Assembly (NCBI GenBank): GCA_035610835.1
Contig: CM069459.1
Location: 59,799,817 to 59,863,816 of the forward strand
Reading direction: 5' to 3'
Length of the DNA stretch: 64,000 nt
DNA from: Ophiura sarsii
Taxonomy: Eukaryota; Echinodermata; Ophiuroidea; Amphilepidida; Ophiuridae
The position numbers were made by a program, and so were the translations under genes. The notes below the pieces were generated by a model that was not told where the DNA came from, searched no databases, and saw nothing but the letters and a program-made list of their open reading frames with translations. Position 1 is the stretch's first letter; the number at the start of each line of letters is the position of its first letter. Shown here in pieces: positions 10,713 to 21,827 of the stretch.

Positions 10713-10763
10713 CGGCTCGGCAAAAGTTCAGGGAATGGATCAGTACCCCACTTACATCCCTGT

Positions 10764-10925
10764 CCTGTGATTGAAAGAATATTCCCGACCGACGATCAGC
10801 GCGCTAGACCGCTCGGCCACCTCTACCTCTATATTGTTTTAAAGAATTTACAAAATTATTAAAATGCTCAAATTATTATTTTTCCCCATGAGTAATCCAG
10901 TGCACATAAAGGGTGAAAAAACCAA
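10764..10925 (-). mobile_element. partial second copy of the tRNA(Leu/Ser)-derived sequence
   Basis: From CTGTGATTGAAAGAATATTC to TTTCCCCATGAGTAA this is almost identical to about 9699-9830. The B-box half is missing and the A-box side is kept. The near-identity suggests a local segmental copy rather than an independent insertion. Confidence 0.7.
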
Positions 10926-11780
10926 GTGTTTCTTGTTTTTTGGTAGAATAATCCATTCACAGCTGTGATGTGAAGCTAAATTTGGATGCAATGATGATGA
11001 CGGCAAACAGACAACTTATCATGTTACAATTCACTGCACTGCCAATGTATAGCTCTTGTAAAATCACAGATGATATCTGTGGTAAAATCCACTTTAATCA
11101 ACTGGCATCCACTACCAAATTTTTTATTCAGTTATCACTGGTATTTAGCATTGAGCATCTAAAATCTCATGAAAATTGGAGTAATTCTTGATGGTGAAAA
11201 AAATATTAATATATTTTCAGAGGTAATATAATTCTTTCCACAACTTCTCACATCTACTTTTATGAATCAACTACCCTAAGGGGTCATAACCCTTGACCCA
11301 TAACCCTTGACCCATGGAGAATGAATGGAAATGGTGTGAAATGCTCCATCCATTCTGATCAACTGACCACAATTAATGCATATGATTTGTTCAAACTACA
11401 TGTAGACAATGTAATGGGAGTCCTAAACGGTGTTTAAGATTTTAAGATATTTATTCTATTTATTTGATCACCATGTGTTAAATGTACAATAGACCAGGTG
11501 CGAATCCTTTTGTTGTCAGTTTATTTATCCTTTATGATCTAGACAGATTATTATGCAGAGTGCTCATGGTTGATTGAACTTACACAATGAAAACTCTGAC
11601 AAACAAGGGTGATTTTGGGAAAAACGGTACCCATTAATTTAAGGATTTTGCTTCATTATATACCCAATTTGCACAAATTATCGGGAAAATAGACCCATTT
11701 GTAAAAAGTGACCCCATAATTAGGGGTTTCCAGCACAAAATCATACCCCATGTTCAGGGATTTTTCACATCCCTGTATAC
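10926..11780. other. non-coding stretch
   Basis: No exon recognised. 11600-11770 (ACCCATTAATTTAAGG, CACATCCC) resembles the GGGGTACTCAGATA-type repeat family in degenerate form. The first SPCS1 coding exon may lie here or further upstream but could not be identified. Confidence 0.4.
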
Positions 11781-11789
11781 CGTATTAGG

Positions 11790-11900
11790 CCCCCCCCCCC
11801 GGGCTTACTGTGTGTGGTTTACCGGTTCAAATTCTGCCAGAAGCACTTTGTGTTTGTTTTTCACCGTTTATGTGCATTGGCATACTATGGGGAAAGAACA
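11790..11900 (+). mobile_element. SINE-like 3' part
   Basis: A B-box-like GGTTCAAATTCTGCC at about 11824 is followed by TTTTTCACCGTTTATGTGCA. This is the same tail as at the tRNA-derived element near 9650. The 5' tRNA half is not evident. Confidence 0.45.
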
Positions 11901-11940
11901 ATTTAATCATCACAGTCTACCCAGAGAACAAGTACATATA

Positions 11941-12579
11941 GGGTGGTGCGTTTAAACATGGCCTAGCTGGAATCGCGGTTAACCGCCTCTGGCATTACAC
12001 CTGAGGGCAGCAGAGTCAGGGCAACAACCTTTTTGCATAGCCAAGATGTCAGCCTGCATGTAGCACTTTGAATGGTGGAAATTGGTTAATGTTTTCGGAT
12101 TTTGCAGCTATTTAAGTGAATTGTGATACCGGAAGTAGCTTCAGTCTTGTTTGATTTTTAAGGTATGGCCTAGCTGGAATCGTGGTTAACAACCTCTGGC
12201 AAAAAACCTGAGGGCAGCAGAGTCAGGGCAATGACTTATGTGCATAGCCAAGATGTCAGCCTGCATGTAGCACTTTGAATGGTGGAAATTGGTTATTGTT
12301 GTTGGATTTTGCAGCTATTTAAGTGAATTGTGATACCGGAAGTAACGTGTCAATGTGTTGATTTTAAAGGTCCAGAATTTAAAGGGACATGATTTTTGTT
12401 TACAATATGGCCGGCAAAAGAGAAGGTCATTGAGAGCCAGGGTAGGGATAGTTCATAAGCAGGTAAGTTAATGTTCACATTTTAACTGAAATTTACATGA
12501 CAGTATTGTGTTTTGAAGGGTATTATTGTTTATTATTGTTTATGGGCTATCCCATAGGCCATGTTTAAACGCACCACCC
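11941..12579. mobile_element. MITE with 25-bp ends and an internal 206-bp tandem duplication
   Basis: Perfect 25-bp inverted terminal repeats begin GGGTGGTGCGTTTAAACATG (11941-11965 and 12555-12579), flanked by TATA on both sides. The inside holds two diverged copies of a ~206 bp unit starting at GGCCTAGCTGGAATCG (about 11960 and 12166). Each carries GAGGGCAGCAGAGTCAGGGC and GATGTCAGCCTGCATGTAGC. It ends 66 bp before SPCS1 exon 2. Confidence 0.85.
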
Positions 12580-12645
12580 TATATTTATCAAGATATTAGA
12601 ATGCTCATTTATGTTATAACACATTTCTTCTGTCTTTGCTCACAG

Positions 12646-12705
12646 GATTTCAGCGGCCAGAAGTTGGCAGAACAGATATTTCAGGGCATCATCCTCTTAT
12701 TTGCA
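12646..12705 (+). CDS. SPCS1: signal peptidase complex subunit 1, coding exon 2
   Basis: SPCS1 (yeast Spc1 family) is a small two-pass ER membrane subunit of the signal peptidase complex. It is non-catalytic and is thought to tune substrate choice. This exon encodes DFSGQKLAEQIFQGIILLFA in phase 0. It lies between an acceptor preceded by a pyrimidine tract (CTTTGCTCACAG) and a GTAAGT donor. GQKLAEQ.FQGIIL is the family's most conserved stretch, leading into the first membrane segment. The exon joins in frame to 13662-13748 and 15399-15542, giving 96 visible residues. The known vertebrate form is about 102 residues, so only about a dozen N-terminal residues, in an unseen first exon upstream, are missing. 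Confidence 0.93.
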
Positions 12706-12719
12706 GTAAGTTTATTAAT

Positions 12720-13510
12720 CAGAGTGTCAGTGATTTGAGTTGGATGTTGAAGAAGATGGCAAGGATGGGAGGGGATGAAGGGGTATGGGGATTTAAACTG
12801 ATCAACAGATTTTGATGTGTTTGGTCTTTTTCCCAGTGGCGGCACAAGTAACAGAACAGTATGGAATGCTTCATGATGAAAATCGGAACGAATATGTTGA
12901 CAAATTCCTTAAATTGAAGCAGATTTCTATTATGATTTATTTTTAAACAATATTTGTATTTATGGAATAATATGTATAATCAAGATAGATTTATTATGAG
13001 TCCAGCAAAAGAAAGTCTTTCTTTATAAGTCATACTTCATTATTTATAAGAGAGAGAAAAATATGTGTAAAAATTTGATATTGCTTTACAGCGTACAATT
13101 TACCTAGTGTCGCATCGCTAAATGCTCCACACTTTGCAGAATTTGCTATACAATCTGAAATGGGTATAGCAGTTTTATACTATGCATTTCAATGTACAAG
13201 TTTATCATTTTTAACAAAAGGTTGGAATTTGACAACAATTTGCTACACAAATCTTTCCATATAAATCGATCACTGTTGCTTTAACTTTGTATGATGAGCA
13301 GTTTTTATTTATTGTGGATAGAAGACAAAACAAAGTCTATACATTGGCGATGTTCCCAGTGCAAAATTTGCAGAGGCTCATAAGCTGTTAAAGCTGTGTA
13401 AACAGCCATATGGGCAGTGGGGCTTTATTAACCATAATCTTACCAGAGGCCACAAAAGGCCATCACAGCAAATAGCTGCTGTACCACATGCTTCACGATC
13501 TTGTGGCTTG
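12720..13510. other. SPCS1 intron, no recognised feature
   Basis: AT-rich intron sequence between SPCS1 exons 2 and 3. No repeat or reading frame was recognised before the tRNA-Gly-like segment. Confidence 0.5.
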
Positions 13511-13517
13511 ATCCAGC

Positions 13518-13625
13518 GAGCTCCGTTTGCGCAATCAGTTAGGCGTCCGCCTTCCATGCCGCTGGCCCGAGTTTGATCCCCGGCGTGGGCGAACAGTGAT
13601 CCTTCCCAAAATTTGACCCGTTTAT
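13518..13625 (+). mobile_element. tRNA-Gly(TCC)-derived SINE-like sequence in an SPCS1 intron
   Basis: GCTCCGTTTGCGCAATCAGT (D-arm side), CCGCCTTCCATGCCG (anticodon arm, loop reading TTCCAT) and GAGTTTGATCCCCGG (T-arm, B-box) follow a tRNA-Gly with anticodon TCC. Acceptor pairing is poor and a short unrelated tail follows. It is therefore read as a retroposed tRNA relic, not a functional gene. It ends about 40 bp before the exon 3 acceptor. Confidence 0.65.
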
Positions 13626-13661
13626 CTCCCCTAATTTCTTGTTGTTTTGTTTTCTTTGCAG

Positions 13662-13748
13662 GTTGTTGGTTTTATATGGGGCTATGTATGTGAACAATTT
13701 GTACAGACCATCTACATCCTTGGTGCTGGTTTTGTATTATCATGCATT
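13662..13748 (+). CDS. SPCS1: signal peptidase complex subunit 1, coding exon 3
   Basis: The exon encodes 29 residues, starting VVGFIWGYVCEQFVQTIYIL and ending GAGFVLSCI. It is phase 0 at both ends, with acceptor TTTCTTTGCAG and donor GTAAGT. It completes the first membrane helix (GFIWGY), forms the short turn EQF that marks the family, and carries most of the second helix. The intron downstream (13749-15398) contains a TTAACCC-type element at 15089-15282 and a remnant of the TTAACACTTTCC family near 13992-14032. Confidence 0.94.
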
Positions 13749-14039
13749 GTAAGTAGTAGGTTTGTAAGTAGTAGATTTGTGAGCTGAGTTTATTTGGGAA
13801 TGCAAATTACCCAAAAATAGATGGACGTTATTTTGAAATTTTTTGATTGATTTTTCCATACAATATCAGGGATGTACATAGTACCCGCCTGCACGCCCGA
13901 GGCGGGTACATTTAAAATAATTTGTCATTAAATTTATCTTGATGACAGTAAGTACAGGCCATGAATTCAAATATGAAATTCAATAATTATGTGAAATTTT
14001 GTAGACGACTGCCGTGTGGAAAGTGTTAACACTATAATG

Positions 14040-15080
14040 TGGATCAAAATAGTTCATTTTCTTGCTGGCACCCTCACTGGGAGCTGTGGGCTTTAGTGTC
14101 AGATCACATGATTTGTACCGTATATAGTTTGATCAGCCCCAAATTTGCTAGCCTCCTTACAGGCACACGTGAATGCAACAAGTGCACTGTGCATAACATT
14201 TGTGATGGGTGCATTTGGCAGAAATTGTGTGTGTTCGCTAGGATTACTTGCGTGCGGAGAGATAAAATAATTAAAAAATTGTTATATTATAATATAACAA
14301 CAAATATTAACACACACCATCGAATGTCTCAACGAAAAATATGCAAGGACATTCACTTGGAGGACTCGAACCCCAGTCTCCTGAACCGGTAAATCTGTCA
14401 CCAATTTGGAACTGATTGAACTATAGCATCATGTAGAGTCTACCTTGAAATTGCATCCAAGTTTAGGCAGGGTCATTCAAAGGACATTGAATATTACATG
14501 ATTGTACACTATGTTATTCTAGACATTGACCTACTTCACTGAACATAAACAGTGCTGTCTTAGATGACAAAGACTGTGGAACTGACATCCTAGTAGGGTT
14601 TCATGGATTAAACACAAGCAGTTTATGTCCCACTTAGTCAGTTTTACTTTTATAGTTTTTGCCTGATTTAAGTAGCCCAATTGGGCTACATTACAACTTA
14701 CAAGACTAAAATGTAATTTTCTATTAAAAAGATGTTGCAAATTGGGCTCCTTTTGCCAATTGGAACCAATGGTTAGAAATAAATTGGCCTACTTTTCAAT
14801 ATTAATTGGGCTGCTGATGTATTTTTGCAGCTCTACATGTAGTATGGGAGTCACATTTCTTCTTTAGTATTAGTATATTAGTGAGCATCTTTTTTTCCTT
14901 CATTTTTTATTTGACTATCAAAAAAACCCTGTCTCTACAAGAGATATATATATTTTTAAATTGTGTTAAATATTTTGACAATCACCTGAAAATAAACCGA
15001 AGTAAAGCGAAGTGTTGGTTATTGAGCTCACTTTTTGTGTGTGCCGATTTGGGTGATGCGATGTTTGATATGAATAATTG
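14040..15080. other. SPCS1 intron, non-coding
   Basis: The 117-residue open frame at 14039-14392 shows no family features. No repeat beyond AT-rich sequence was recognised. Confidence 0.45.
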
Positions 15081-15088
15081 TTCATTCT

Positions 15089-15282
15089 TTAACCCTAACC
15101 CTGCCAAATCCAACAGAATCCAACGAGCTAATCTCTATGTTCCACCCGGCGTGCAAGCTTTTCGAGTATACAGTGGACCCAGGATATATACTTGAGGGGG
15201 GGGGGGGGGGGGGGGGGTTGCAGTGACTTTTCTCTGCGCAGAAAAAAAATCTGAAAAAGTGCCCAAATGGGTTAAGGTTAAA
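15089..15282. mobile_element. TTAACCC-type element, copy 2
   Basis: It starts TTAACCCTAACCCTGCC, contains TTCGAGTATACAGTGG, AGGATATATACTTG and a poly-G run, and ends GGGTTAAGGTTAAAA. It lacks the tRNA-like middle of the other copies. Positions 15101-15124 are identical over 24 bases to part of the 42-bp minisatellite unit at 57256-64000, which links the two. Confidence 0.7.
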
Positions 15283-15398
15283 AGGCAATTCGTAATTGCA
15301 TGGCAGTCAAATTGTGGTGATAAAATCAATATGCAACAATTATAGAGACTTTACTAAATTACATTTCACATTTATTATATTGTATCCATTCTTTGCAG

Positions 15399-15542
15399 CT
15401 TACACTACCACCATGGCCAATATATAGAAGTAATCCCATAGTATGGCAGAAACCACGAGCAGAAACGGAAACGGACGTTAAAGAGACACAACCGACCAAA
15501 GAGAAGACCACAAAAACAAAGAGGAAAGAAAAATCAAAGTAG
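15399..15542 (+). CDS. SPCS1: signal peptidase complex subunit 1, last coding exon
   Basis: The exon encodes 47 residues and a TAG stop. It starts LTLPPWPIYRSNPIVWQKPR, the conserved PPWP.YR.....W motif at the end of the second helix. It finishes with a lysine-rich cytosolic tail (KEKTTKTKRKEKSK). The acceptor is ATTCTTTGCAG, phase 0. Codons from 15490 to the stop, plus about 2.9 kb of 3' sequence, are the start of the tandemly duplicated segment. The copy here is the one continuous with the upstream exons. AATAAA occurs at 16347-16352 as a possible poly(A) signal, but other candidates exist. Confidence 0.95.
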   Translation, partial: LTLPPWPIYRSNPIVWQKPRAETETDVKETQPTKEKTTKTKRKEKSK

Positions 15543-16467
15543 ATTAGCGCAGGTTTATTTTATTTTGTTGACACCGCTACCAGGGTTGTAACTAGTTCAA
15601 ATTGTTAGTGTCAGCTGGAATTTGATGACAAGTCGGCCATTTTGTTGCCCAACATTCTTGCCAATTTCAATGGAATTGTGCAATTTTGACTCTGTGAGTG
15701 GTAAGCTTGTAGTGCTAAGCGGTTGGCTATGAAAACTCTACAGCAAGAGGAACTTCAAACAAAATGTTGGGTTATTGTGCCATTCAATGTAGTACTGAAA
15801 AGGGAAGTGATTTCTTAGCAGCCACTAGTCATTATAACAATGCTTTGGACAACATATGACCAATCTTGCAGTTTATTCTTGGTGTAAGACAGCACGGAAT
15901 GAACCTAGCACAAAATCCTTTATTGAGGGATTAAAGGATTATACAGCTTTATTCCGTAATGGGGACTTGACACTAGACTAACGTATGAATATCTTACACC
16001 AAGGATATACCAATCCTGCGCTTGGTACGCACTTAAAATAAACAATTGTTACGAGTGAGAAATCACTTCTGGGTTTTCACAGCATACACTTTTTGGCTCC
16101 CACATCATGGTAATCTTCGCACGCTTTATTTTTGCGATATGCAAAAGAAATATATTCATGTGTTATTATTTTCGCGGTAGCTGATTTGAGCACAAAATAA
16201 AATGTAGCGCGAAAATTTCCACATTTACAGTATGATATTGTCAAGTTACTCAAGTATTTTGTGTTAAAAACAGTTTTTTTGTTGCTATTTGAATGTTTTA
16301 TGTTGGTGGGTTTTGGAAATTAAGTCCGTTTGTTGTAAGGCCATGGAATAAATTGTATTGTTTAGTAGTGTAACAGGTACACTAAAATCAGGACTAGTAG
16401 TTTAGCTTTATTTCTCATCCCCTCTTCAGTCTTTACTATTTGTACCGTAAAACGGGGTGAATAGGGA

Positions 16468-16820
16468 CAGTGGCGTAGCTCAGGGGGGGGGGGGCAGGGG
16501 GGAAAATGCCCCCCTGACGAAAAAAACCCATTTGTGCCCCTGCCCCCCACCCCCTAAAAAAAAAAAAAGGGGGTGAGAAAAAAAGGAAATAGGAAAAAAT
16601 TGAGAAAAAAGACCGAGGTTATTAGCCAAATAGAAGGCAAAATTGTAAATGGAGTACATTTACTGTGCAATTTTTTTTTACTGTGCGATTTTTTTTTGGG
16701 ACTGTGCGAATTTTTTCGACATTACCCGTGACTTAGTGACTAGAATTTTTTTGGGGGCAACCTTTTACGAAAATTTTAGAAATCTTGCCCCCCCTGAAAA
16801 AAATCCTAGCTACGCCACTG
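16468..16820. mobile_element. hAT-like MITE, CAGTGGCGTAGCT ends, 8-bp duplication
   Basis: Its ends are CAGTGGCGTAGCT and AGCTACGCCACTG, flanked by exact 8-bp AATAGGGA copies (16460-16467, 16821-16828). The 8-bp duplication and CAGTG termini are hAT hallmarks. It carries poly-G/C-rich sequence near the ends and no transposase. It inserted into a TACCGTAAAACGGGG-type element. It belongs to the same family as the copies inside the minisatellite at 57806, 60072 and 62882. Confidence 0.9.
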
Positions 16821-16874
16821 AATAGGGACATTGAAAATGGGAACAGTTTTTAAAATGTTACCCGGCCAGTTTGT

Positions 16875-16941
16875 GTACCGTAAAACGGGGTGAATAGGGA
16901 CATGGGGGCCCCGTGTCCCTATTCACCCTGTTTTACGGTAC
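16875..16941. repeat. 67-bp palindrome of the TACCGTAAAACGGGG family
   Basis: GTACCGTAAAACGGGGTGAA and onward is followed after a short GGGGCC centre by its complement, CACCCTGTTTTACGGTAC. A direct partial copy at about 16443-16467 carries the hAT insertion. Together they look like a short element whose ends are this inverted repeat. Confidence 0.85.
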
Positions 16942-16973
16942 TGCAATTAACATAACAGAGTTCAAATCACAAA

Positions 16974-17410
16974 TGTGATGCAGCACATCAAAAGGGGAGA
17001 CTTTGCAGGTGAAATCAATTTTGAATTAATTATGTGTGCTCTCAGACTCGGAGCATATTCTAAGCTTTAAAACGACACCAAATTTGAAGGCATTCAGATT
17101 TTAAAATGAGTGAAAATGACTCCCTAAATTCTTATCATTGTATTTTTTTCTATTCATATTTATATCTTGAATAACACACAGCTGCAAAGTCCCCTTTTTG
17201 ATGTGCTGCATCACATATTTGATGCTCAGTGTCACAATACCTGATATGCAATGGCTGCCATTTGTTTGTTTTAGTGTTATGCAAGGGCACACTAATAGAA
17301 GATCAACAATATGTCACACATGGCAGCTATTTTAAATACAATCTTTTACACATTAGGTGTAAATGCAAAAACCACTATCAGCTAAAGCTGCCCTGTGTTA
17401 CATAGCAGTA
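16974..17410. mobile_element. inverted-repeat fragments (GATGCAGCACATCAAAAGG type)
   Basis: GATGCAGCACATCAAAAGGG with ACTTTGCAG at about 16977 is mirrored by CTGCAAAGTCCCCTTTTTGA with TGTGCTGCATC near 17182-17217. 17236-17400 (GCAATGGCTGCCATTTG, CATGGCAGCTATTTTAAA) is related to the element at 36937-37206. Copy in unit 2 at about 19942-20378. Confidence 0.6.
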
Positions 17411-17641
17411 ATTACCCATACGGTCTTGAGGCTCTAATTCCTCAAAATAAGAAAATGATATATTTTCAGTGAATTTTGTGTCATTTATTATTTAAGACTA
17501 GACTCTGTATGTCTCCTAACAGTCATTCTATGCAAAGTCAACCATGAAAAAAGTCATTAATTGTCATTATCAATGACATATGAATGAAAACTACCAGACC
17601 ATGGGCGGCTGCAGCTGAATATATATAATTAATATCTACTG

Positions 17642-17888
17642 TTAACGCTTTCCATGCGGCAGGCGGCTGCAGACGACATTCCAAATGTTTACAAAATGTT
17701 TCAAAAATGTCAAAATTATTGAATTTTATTACCGTATTTGGAATCACTATTAGAAATGCATAGGAATAAGTACAAACATGCCTGGTATTGGTTCAGTAAT
17801 CCTTGAGGTAGTCCTTGAAAGTTGGGAAAGGATTCTGAAAAATCTGTTTTGCATGTGGTATAACCAATAGCCGCGTGGAAAGTGTTAA
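17642..17888. mobile_element. TTAACACTTTCC-type MITE, copy in unit 1
   Basis: The ends are TTAACGCTTTCCATGCGGC and CCGCGTGGAAAGTGTTAA, with GGCGGCTGCAGACGACATTC next to the left end. Other copies: 20610-20856, 32268-32516, 36169-36617. The TTAA at both tips may be a TTAA target duplication. Confidence 0.8.
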
Positions 17889-18455
17889 GCATAGTATTTA
17901 TAGAAACAGAAAGAGTCAACAGATATAACTATAGACTATAAGTTCATTCATGAAACATGACGTTTTTTGATAGATATTCATTTTGCAATGCCGGTGAAAG
18001 GTCATCATCTTCCTGTTCATGAATACACTGAACAGACTATAAAATCTATAAATATATGGGTCCATTTTCCCCGTAAATTGGTAAATGTTTGGGTCAATTT
18101 TCATTTTGCTGGTGGTACATCCCTGCCAAAAACTATTTTTATGTGAATTTCAATGGACATTTCAGTCTGAACCAACCCTGTGTATTTGTTGTTGGTTGGT
18201 ACGTATGTGGGTGTTTATTGTTTAACATCAAGGAAAATGTCAATCTTGTATCATGTGAAGCATGGCTTAAATGGACAGGAATAAAATATATCACTATTGA
18301 CGTACCACTACAATGTGTTTGCTTTAATATATTTCAGTACGTGATGCCTAGCCTCTCAAATAAACCCTTCAAAATAAGTTCAGATTATTTGTTCAATTGC
18401 CTATATTTGGTATAGTTCATGATGTGTTAATACTATGCTGCATATCAATAAAAAT

Positions 18456-18508
18456 AACCGACCAAAGAGAAGACCACAAAAACAAAGAGGAAAGAAAAAT
18501 CAAAGTAG
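18456..18508 (+). pseudogene. duplicated 3' fragment of the SPCS1 last exon
   Basis: The second copy of the tandem segment restarts at codons for PTKEKTTKTKRKEKSK and the TAG stop. No acceptor site or upstream exon sequence is present, because the breakpoint lies inside the exon. It cannot encode SPCS1 alone. Confidence 0.9.
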
Positions 18509-19433
18509 ATTAGCGCAGGTTTATTTTATTTTGTTGACACCGCTACCAGGGTTGTAACTAGTTCAAATTGTTAGTGTCAGCTGGAATTTGATGACAAGTC
18601 GGCCATTTTGTTGCCCAACATTCTTGCCAATTTCAATGGAATTGTGCAATTTTGACTCTGTGAGTGGTAAGCTTGTAGTGCTAAGCGGTTGGCTATGAAA
18701 ACTCTACAGCAAGAGGAACTTCAAACAAAATGTTGGGTTATTGTGCCATTCAATGTAGTACTGAAAAGGGAAGTGATTTCTTAGCAGCCACTAGTCATTA
18801 TAACAATGCTTTGGACAACATATGACCAATCTTGCAGTTTATTCTTGGTGTAAGACAGCACGGAATGAACCTAGCACAAAATCCTTTATTGAGGGATTAA
18901 AGGATTATACAGCTTTATTCCGTAATGGGGACTTGACACTAGACTAACGTATGAATATCTTACACCAAGGATATACCAATCCTGCGCTTGGTACGCACTT
19001 AAAATAAACAATTGTTACGAGTGAGAAATCACTTCTGGGTTTTCACAGCATACACTTTTTGGCTCCCACATCATGGTAATCTTCGCACGCTTTATTTTTG
19101 CGATATGCAAAAGAAATATATTCATGTGTTATTATTTTCGCGGTAGCTGATTTGAGCACAAAATAAAATGTAGCGCGAAAATTTCCACATTTACAGTATG
19201 ATATTGTCAAGTTACTCAAGTATTTTGTGTTAAAAACAGTTTTTTTGTTGCTATTTGAATGTTTTATGTTGGTGGGTTTTGGAAATTAAGTCCGTTTGTT
19301 GTAAGGCCATGGAATAAATTGTATTGTTTAGTAGTGTAACAGGTACACTAAAATCAGGACTAGTAGTTTAGCTTTATTTCTCATCCCCTCTTCAGTCTTT
19401 ACTATTTGTACCGTAAAACGGGGTGAATAGGGA

Positions 19434-19788
19434 CAGTGGCGTAGCTCAGGGGGGGGGGGGGGCAGGGGGGAAAATGCCCCCCTGACGAAAAAAACCCATT
19501 TGTGCCCCTGCCCCCCACCCCCTAAAAAAAAAAAAAGGGGGTGAGAAAAAAAGGAAATAGGAAAAAATTGAGAAAAAAGACCGAGGTTATTAGCCAAATA
19601 GAAGGCAAAATTGTAAATGGAGTACATTTACTGTGCAATTTTTTTTTACTGTGCGATTTTTTTTTGGGACTGTGCGAATTTTTTCGACATTACCCGTGAC
19701 TTAGTGACTAGAATTTTTTTGGGGGCAACCTTTTACGAAAATTTTAGAAATCTTGCCCCCCCTGAAAAAAATCCTAGCTACGCCACTG
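19434..19788. mobile_element. hAT-like MITE, copy in unit 2
   Basis: Same insertion as 16468-16820 with the same AATAGGGA flanks, carried along by the tandem duplication. It is not an independent insertion. Confidence 0.9.
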
Positions 19789-19842
19789 AATAGGGACATT
19801 GAAAATGGGAACAGTTTTTAAAATGTTACCCGGCCAGTTTGT

Positions 19843-19909
19843 GTACCGTAAAACGGGGTGAATAGGGACATGGGGGCCCCGTGTCCCTATTCACCCTGTT
19901 TTACGGTAC
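19843..19909. repeat. 67-bp palindrome, copy in unit 2
   Basis: Duplicate of the palindrome at 16875-16941. Confidence 0.85.
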
Positions 19910-20609
19910 TGCAATTAACATAACAGAGTTCAAATCACAAATGTGATGCAGCACATCAAAAGGGGAGACTTTGCAGGTGAAATCAATTTTGAATTAATTA
20001 TGTGTGCTCTCAGACTCGGAGCATATTCTAAGCTTTAAAACGACACCAAATTTGAAGGCATTCAGATTTTAAAATGAGTGAAAATGACTCCCTAAATTCT
20101 TATCATTGTATTTTTTTCTATTCATATTTATATCTTGAATAACACACAGCTGCAAAGTCCCCTTTTTGATGTGCTGCATCACATATTTGATGCTCAGTGT
20201 CACAATACCTGATATGCAATGGCTGCCATTTGTTTGTTTTAGTGTTATGCAAGGGCACACTAATAGAAGATCAACAATATGTCACACATGGCAGCTATTT
20301 TAAATACAATCTTTTACACATTAGGTGTAAATGCAAAAACCACTATCAGCTAAAGCTGCCCTGTGTTACATAGCAGTAATTACCCATACGGTCTTGAGGC
20401 TCTAATTCCTCAAAATAAGAAAATGATATATTTTCAGTGAATTTTGTGTCATTTATTATTTAAGACTAGACTCTGTATGTCTCCTAACAGTCATTCTATG
20501 CAAAGTCAACCATGAAAAAAGTCATTAATTGTCATTATCAATGACATATGAATGAAAACTACCAGACCATGGGCGGCTGCAGCTGAATATATATAATTAA
20601 TATCTACTG

Positions 20610-20856
20610 TTAACGCTTTCCATGCGGCAGGCGGCTGCAGACGACATTCCAAATGTTTACAAAATGTTTCAAAAATGTCAAAATTATTGAATTTTATTAC
20701 CGTATTTGGAATCACTATTAGAAATGCATAGGAATAAGTACAAACATGCCTGGTATTGGTTCAGTAATCCTTGAGGTAGTCCTTGAAAGTTGGGAAAGGA
20801 TTCTGAAAAATCTGTTTTGCATGTGGTATAACCAATAGCCGCGTGGAAAGTGTTAA
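20610..20856. mobile_element. TTAACACTTTCC-type MITE, copy in unit 2
   Basis: Duplicate of the element at 17642-17888. Confidence 0.8.
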
Positions 20857-21422
20857 GCATAGTATTTATAGAAACAGAAAGCGTCAACAGATATAACTAT
20901 AGACTATAAGTTCATTCATGAAACATGACGTTTTTTGATAGATATTCATTTTGCAATGCCGGTGAAAGGTCATCATCTTCCTGTTCATGAATACACTGAA
21001 CAGACTATAAAATCTATAAATATATGGGTCCATTTTCCCCGTAAATTGGTAAATGTTTGGGTCAATTTTCATTTTGCTGGTGGTACATCCCTGCCAAAAA
21101 CTATTTTTATGTGAATTTCAATGGACATTTCAGTCTGAACCAACCCTGTGTATTTGTTGTTGGTTGGTACGTATGTGGGTGTTTATTGTTTAACATCAAG
21201 GAAAATGTCAATCTTGTATCATGTGAAGCATGGCTTAAATGGACAGGAATAAAATATATCACTATTGACGTACCACTACAATGTGTTTGCTTTAATATAT
21301 TTCAGTACGTGATGCCTAGCCTCTCAAATAAACCCTTCAAAATAAGTTCAGATTATTTGTTCAATTGCCTATATTTGGTATAGTTCATGATGTGTTAATA
21401 CTATGCTGCATATCAATAAAAA

Positions 21423-21827
21423 GTAAGTTGTTTATCTTTCCAATGATACCAAATTTGTAGCAATCATGTGATCAGAGCTCAGCTACTAAGTCAAAGTATC
21501 TCTTGACGGGCTTTTACAGTCAACACAAAATGAGTAACTGACCAGGGAATAAATGTGCTGATAACCAACTCTTACACAAACATTTATAAAGTTTTTGAGA
21601 AATTTCTCAAAATTGCTACATTTGTAGCAATTGCTTGTTTCCGAGCTTAACCACGTGTTTTGAGAATATGGGGAGGTCTCAATCTGAATGTCCCAAAATC
21701 CTCACTACTTGTCCTCAAAATTCAATAGATCATCAACTCTACAACACAGCAAAAAATGATGTTTATCAGTTTTATCGATCACATGGCCAAAATCGTGTAA
21801 TTGCATCGGTCGTCGCCATTTTAAAAG
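21423..21827. other. non-coding stretch
   Basis: Unique sequence to the right of the duplication. No gene is seen; the 75-residue frame at 21635-21862 runs into a MITE fragment. Confidence 0.5.

Larger units (their letters stand above)
15490..18455. repeat. tandem duplication, unit 1 (2966 bp)
   Basis: This segment begins inside the last SPCS1 exon and ends at AATAAAAA (about 18454). It is followed directly by a near-identical copy. It contains the SPCS1 stop codon and 3' region, a TACTGTAAA-type MITE fragment (about 16107-16232), a hAT-like MITE, two further inverted-repeat elements and a GGGGTACTC-type fragment (about 18035-18125). The only differences I found from unit 2 are a poly-G run two bases shorter and one substitution (AAAGAGTCAAC against AAAGCGTCAAC). 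Confidence 0.95.
18456..21422. repeat. tandem duplication, unit 2 (2967 bp)
   Basis: A near-identical direct copy of 15490-18455. The offset is 2966 bp before the poly-G run and 2968 after it. It ends at CAATAAAAA before unique sequence GTAAGTTG. It includes copies of every element listed for unit 1. The near-zero divergence means either a very recent duplication or two haplotypes joined in assembly. Confidence 0.95.

Noticed and set aside
12416..12461. ATG in a unique-looking stretch followed by a CAG/GTAAGT donor, considered as SPCS1 exon 1
   Set aside because: The frame from the ATG hits TGA after eight codons and does not match the phase of exon 2. The stretch lies inside the MITE at 11941-12579.
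13518..13600. Functional tRNA-Gly gene
   Set aside because: The anticodon and T-arms look right but the acceptor strands do not pair and the D-arm is poor. A retroposed relic is more likely.
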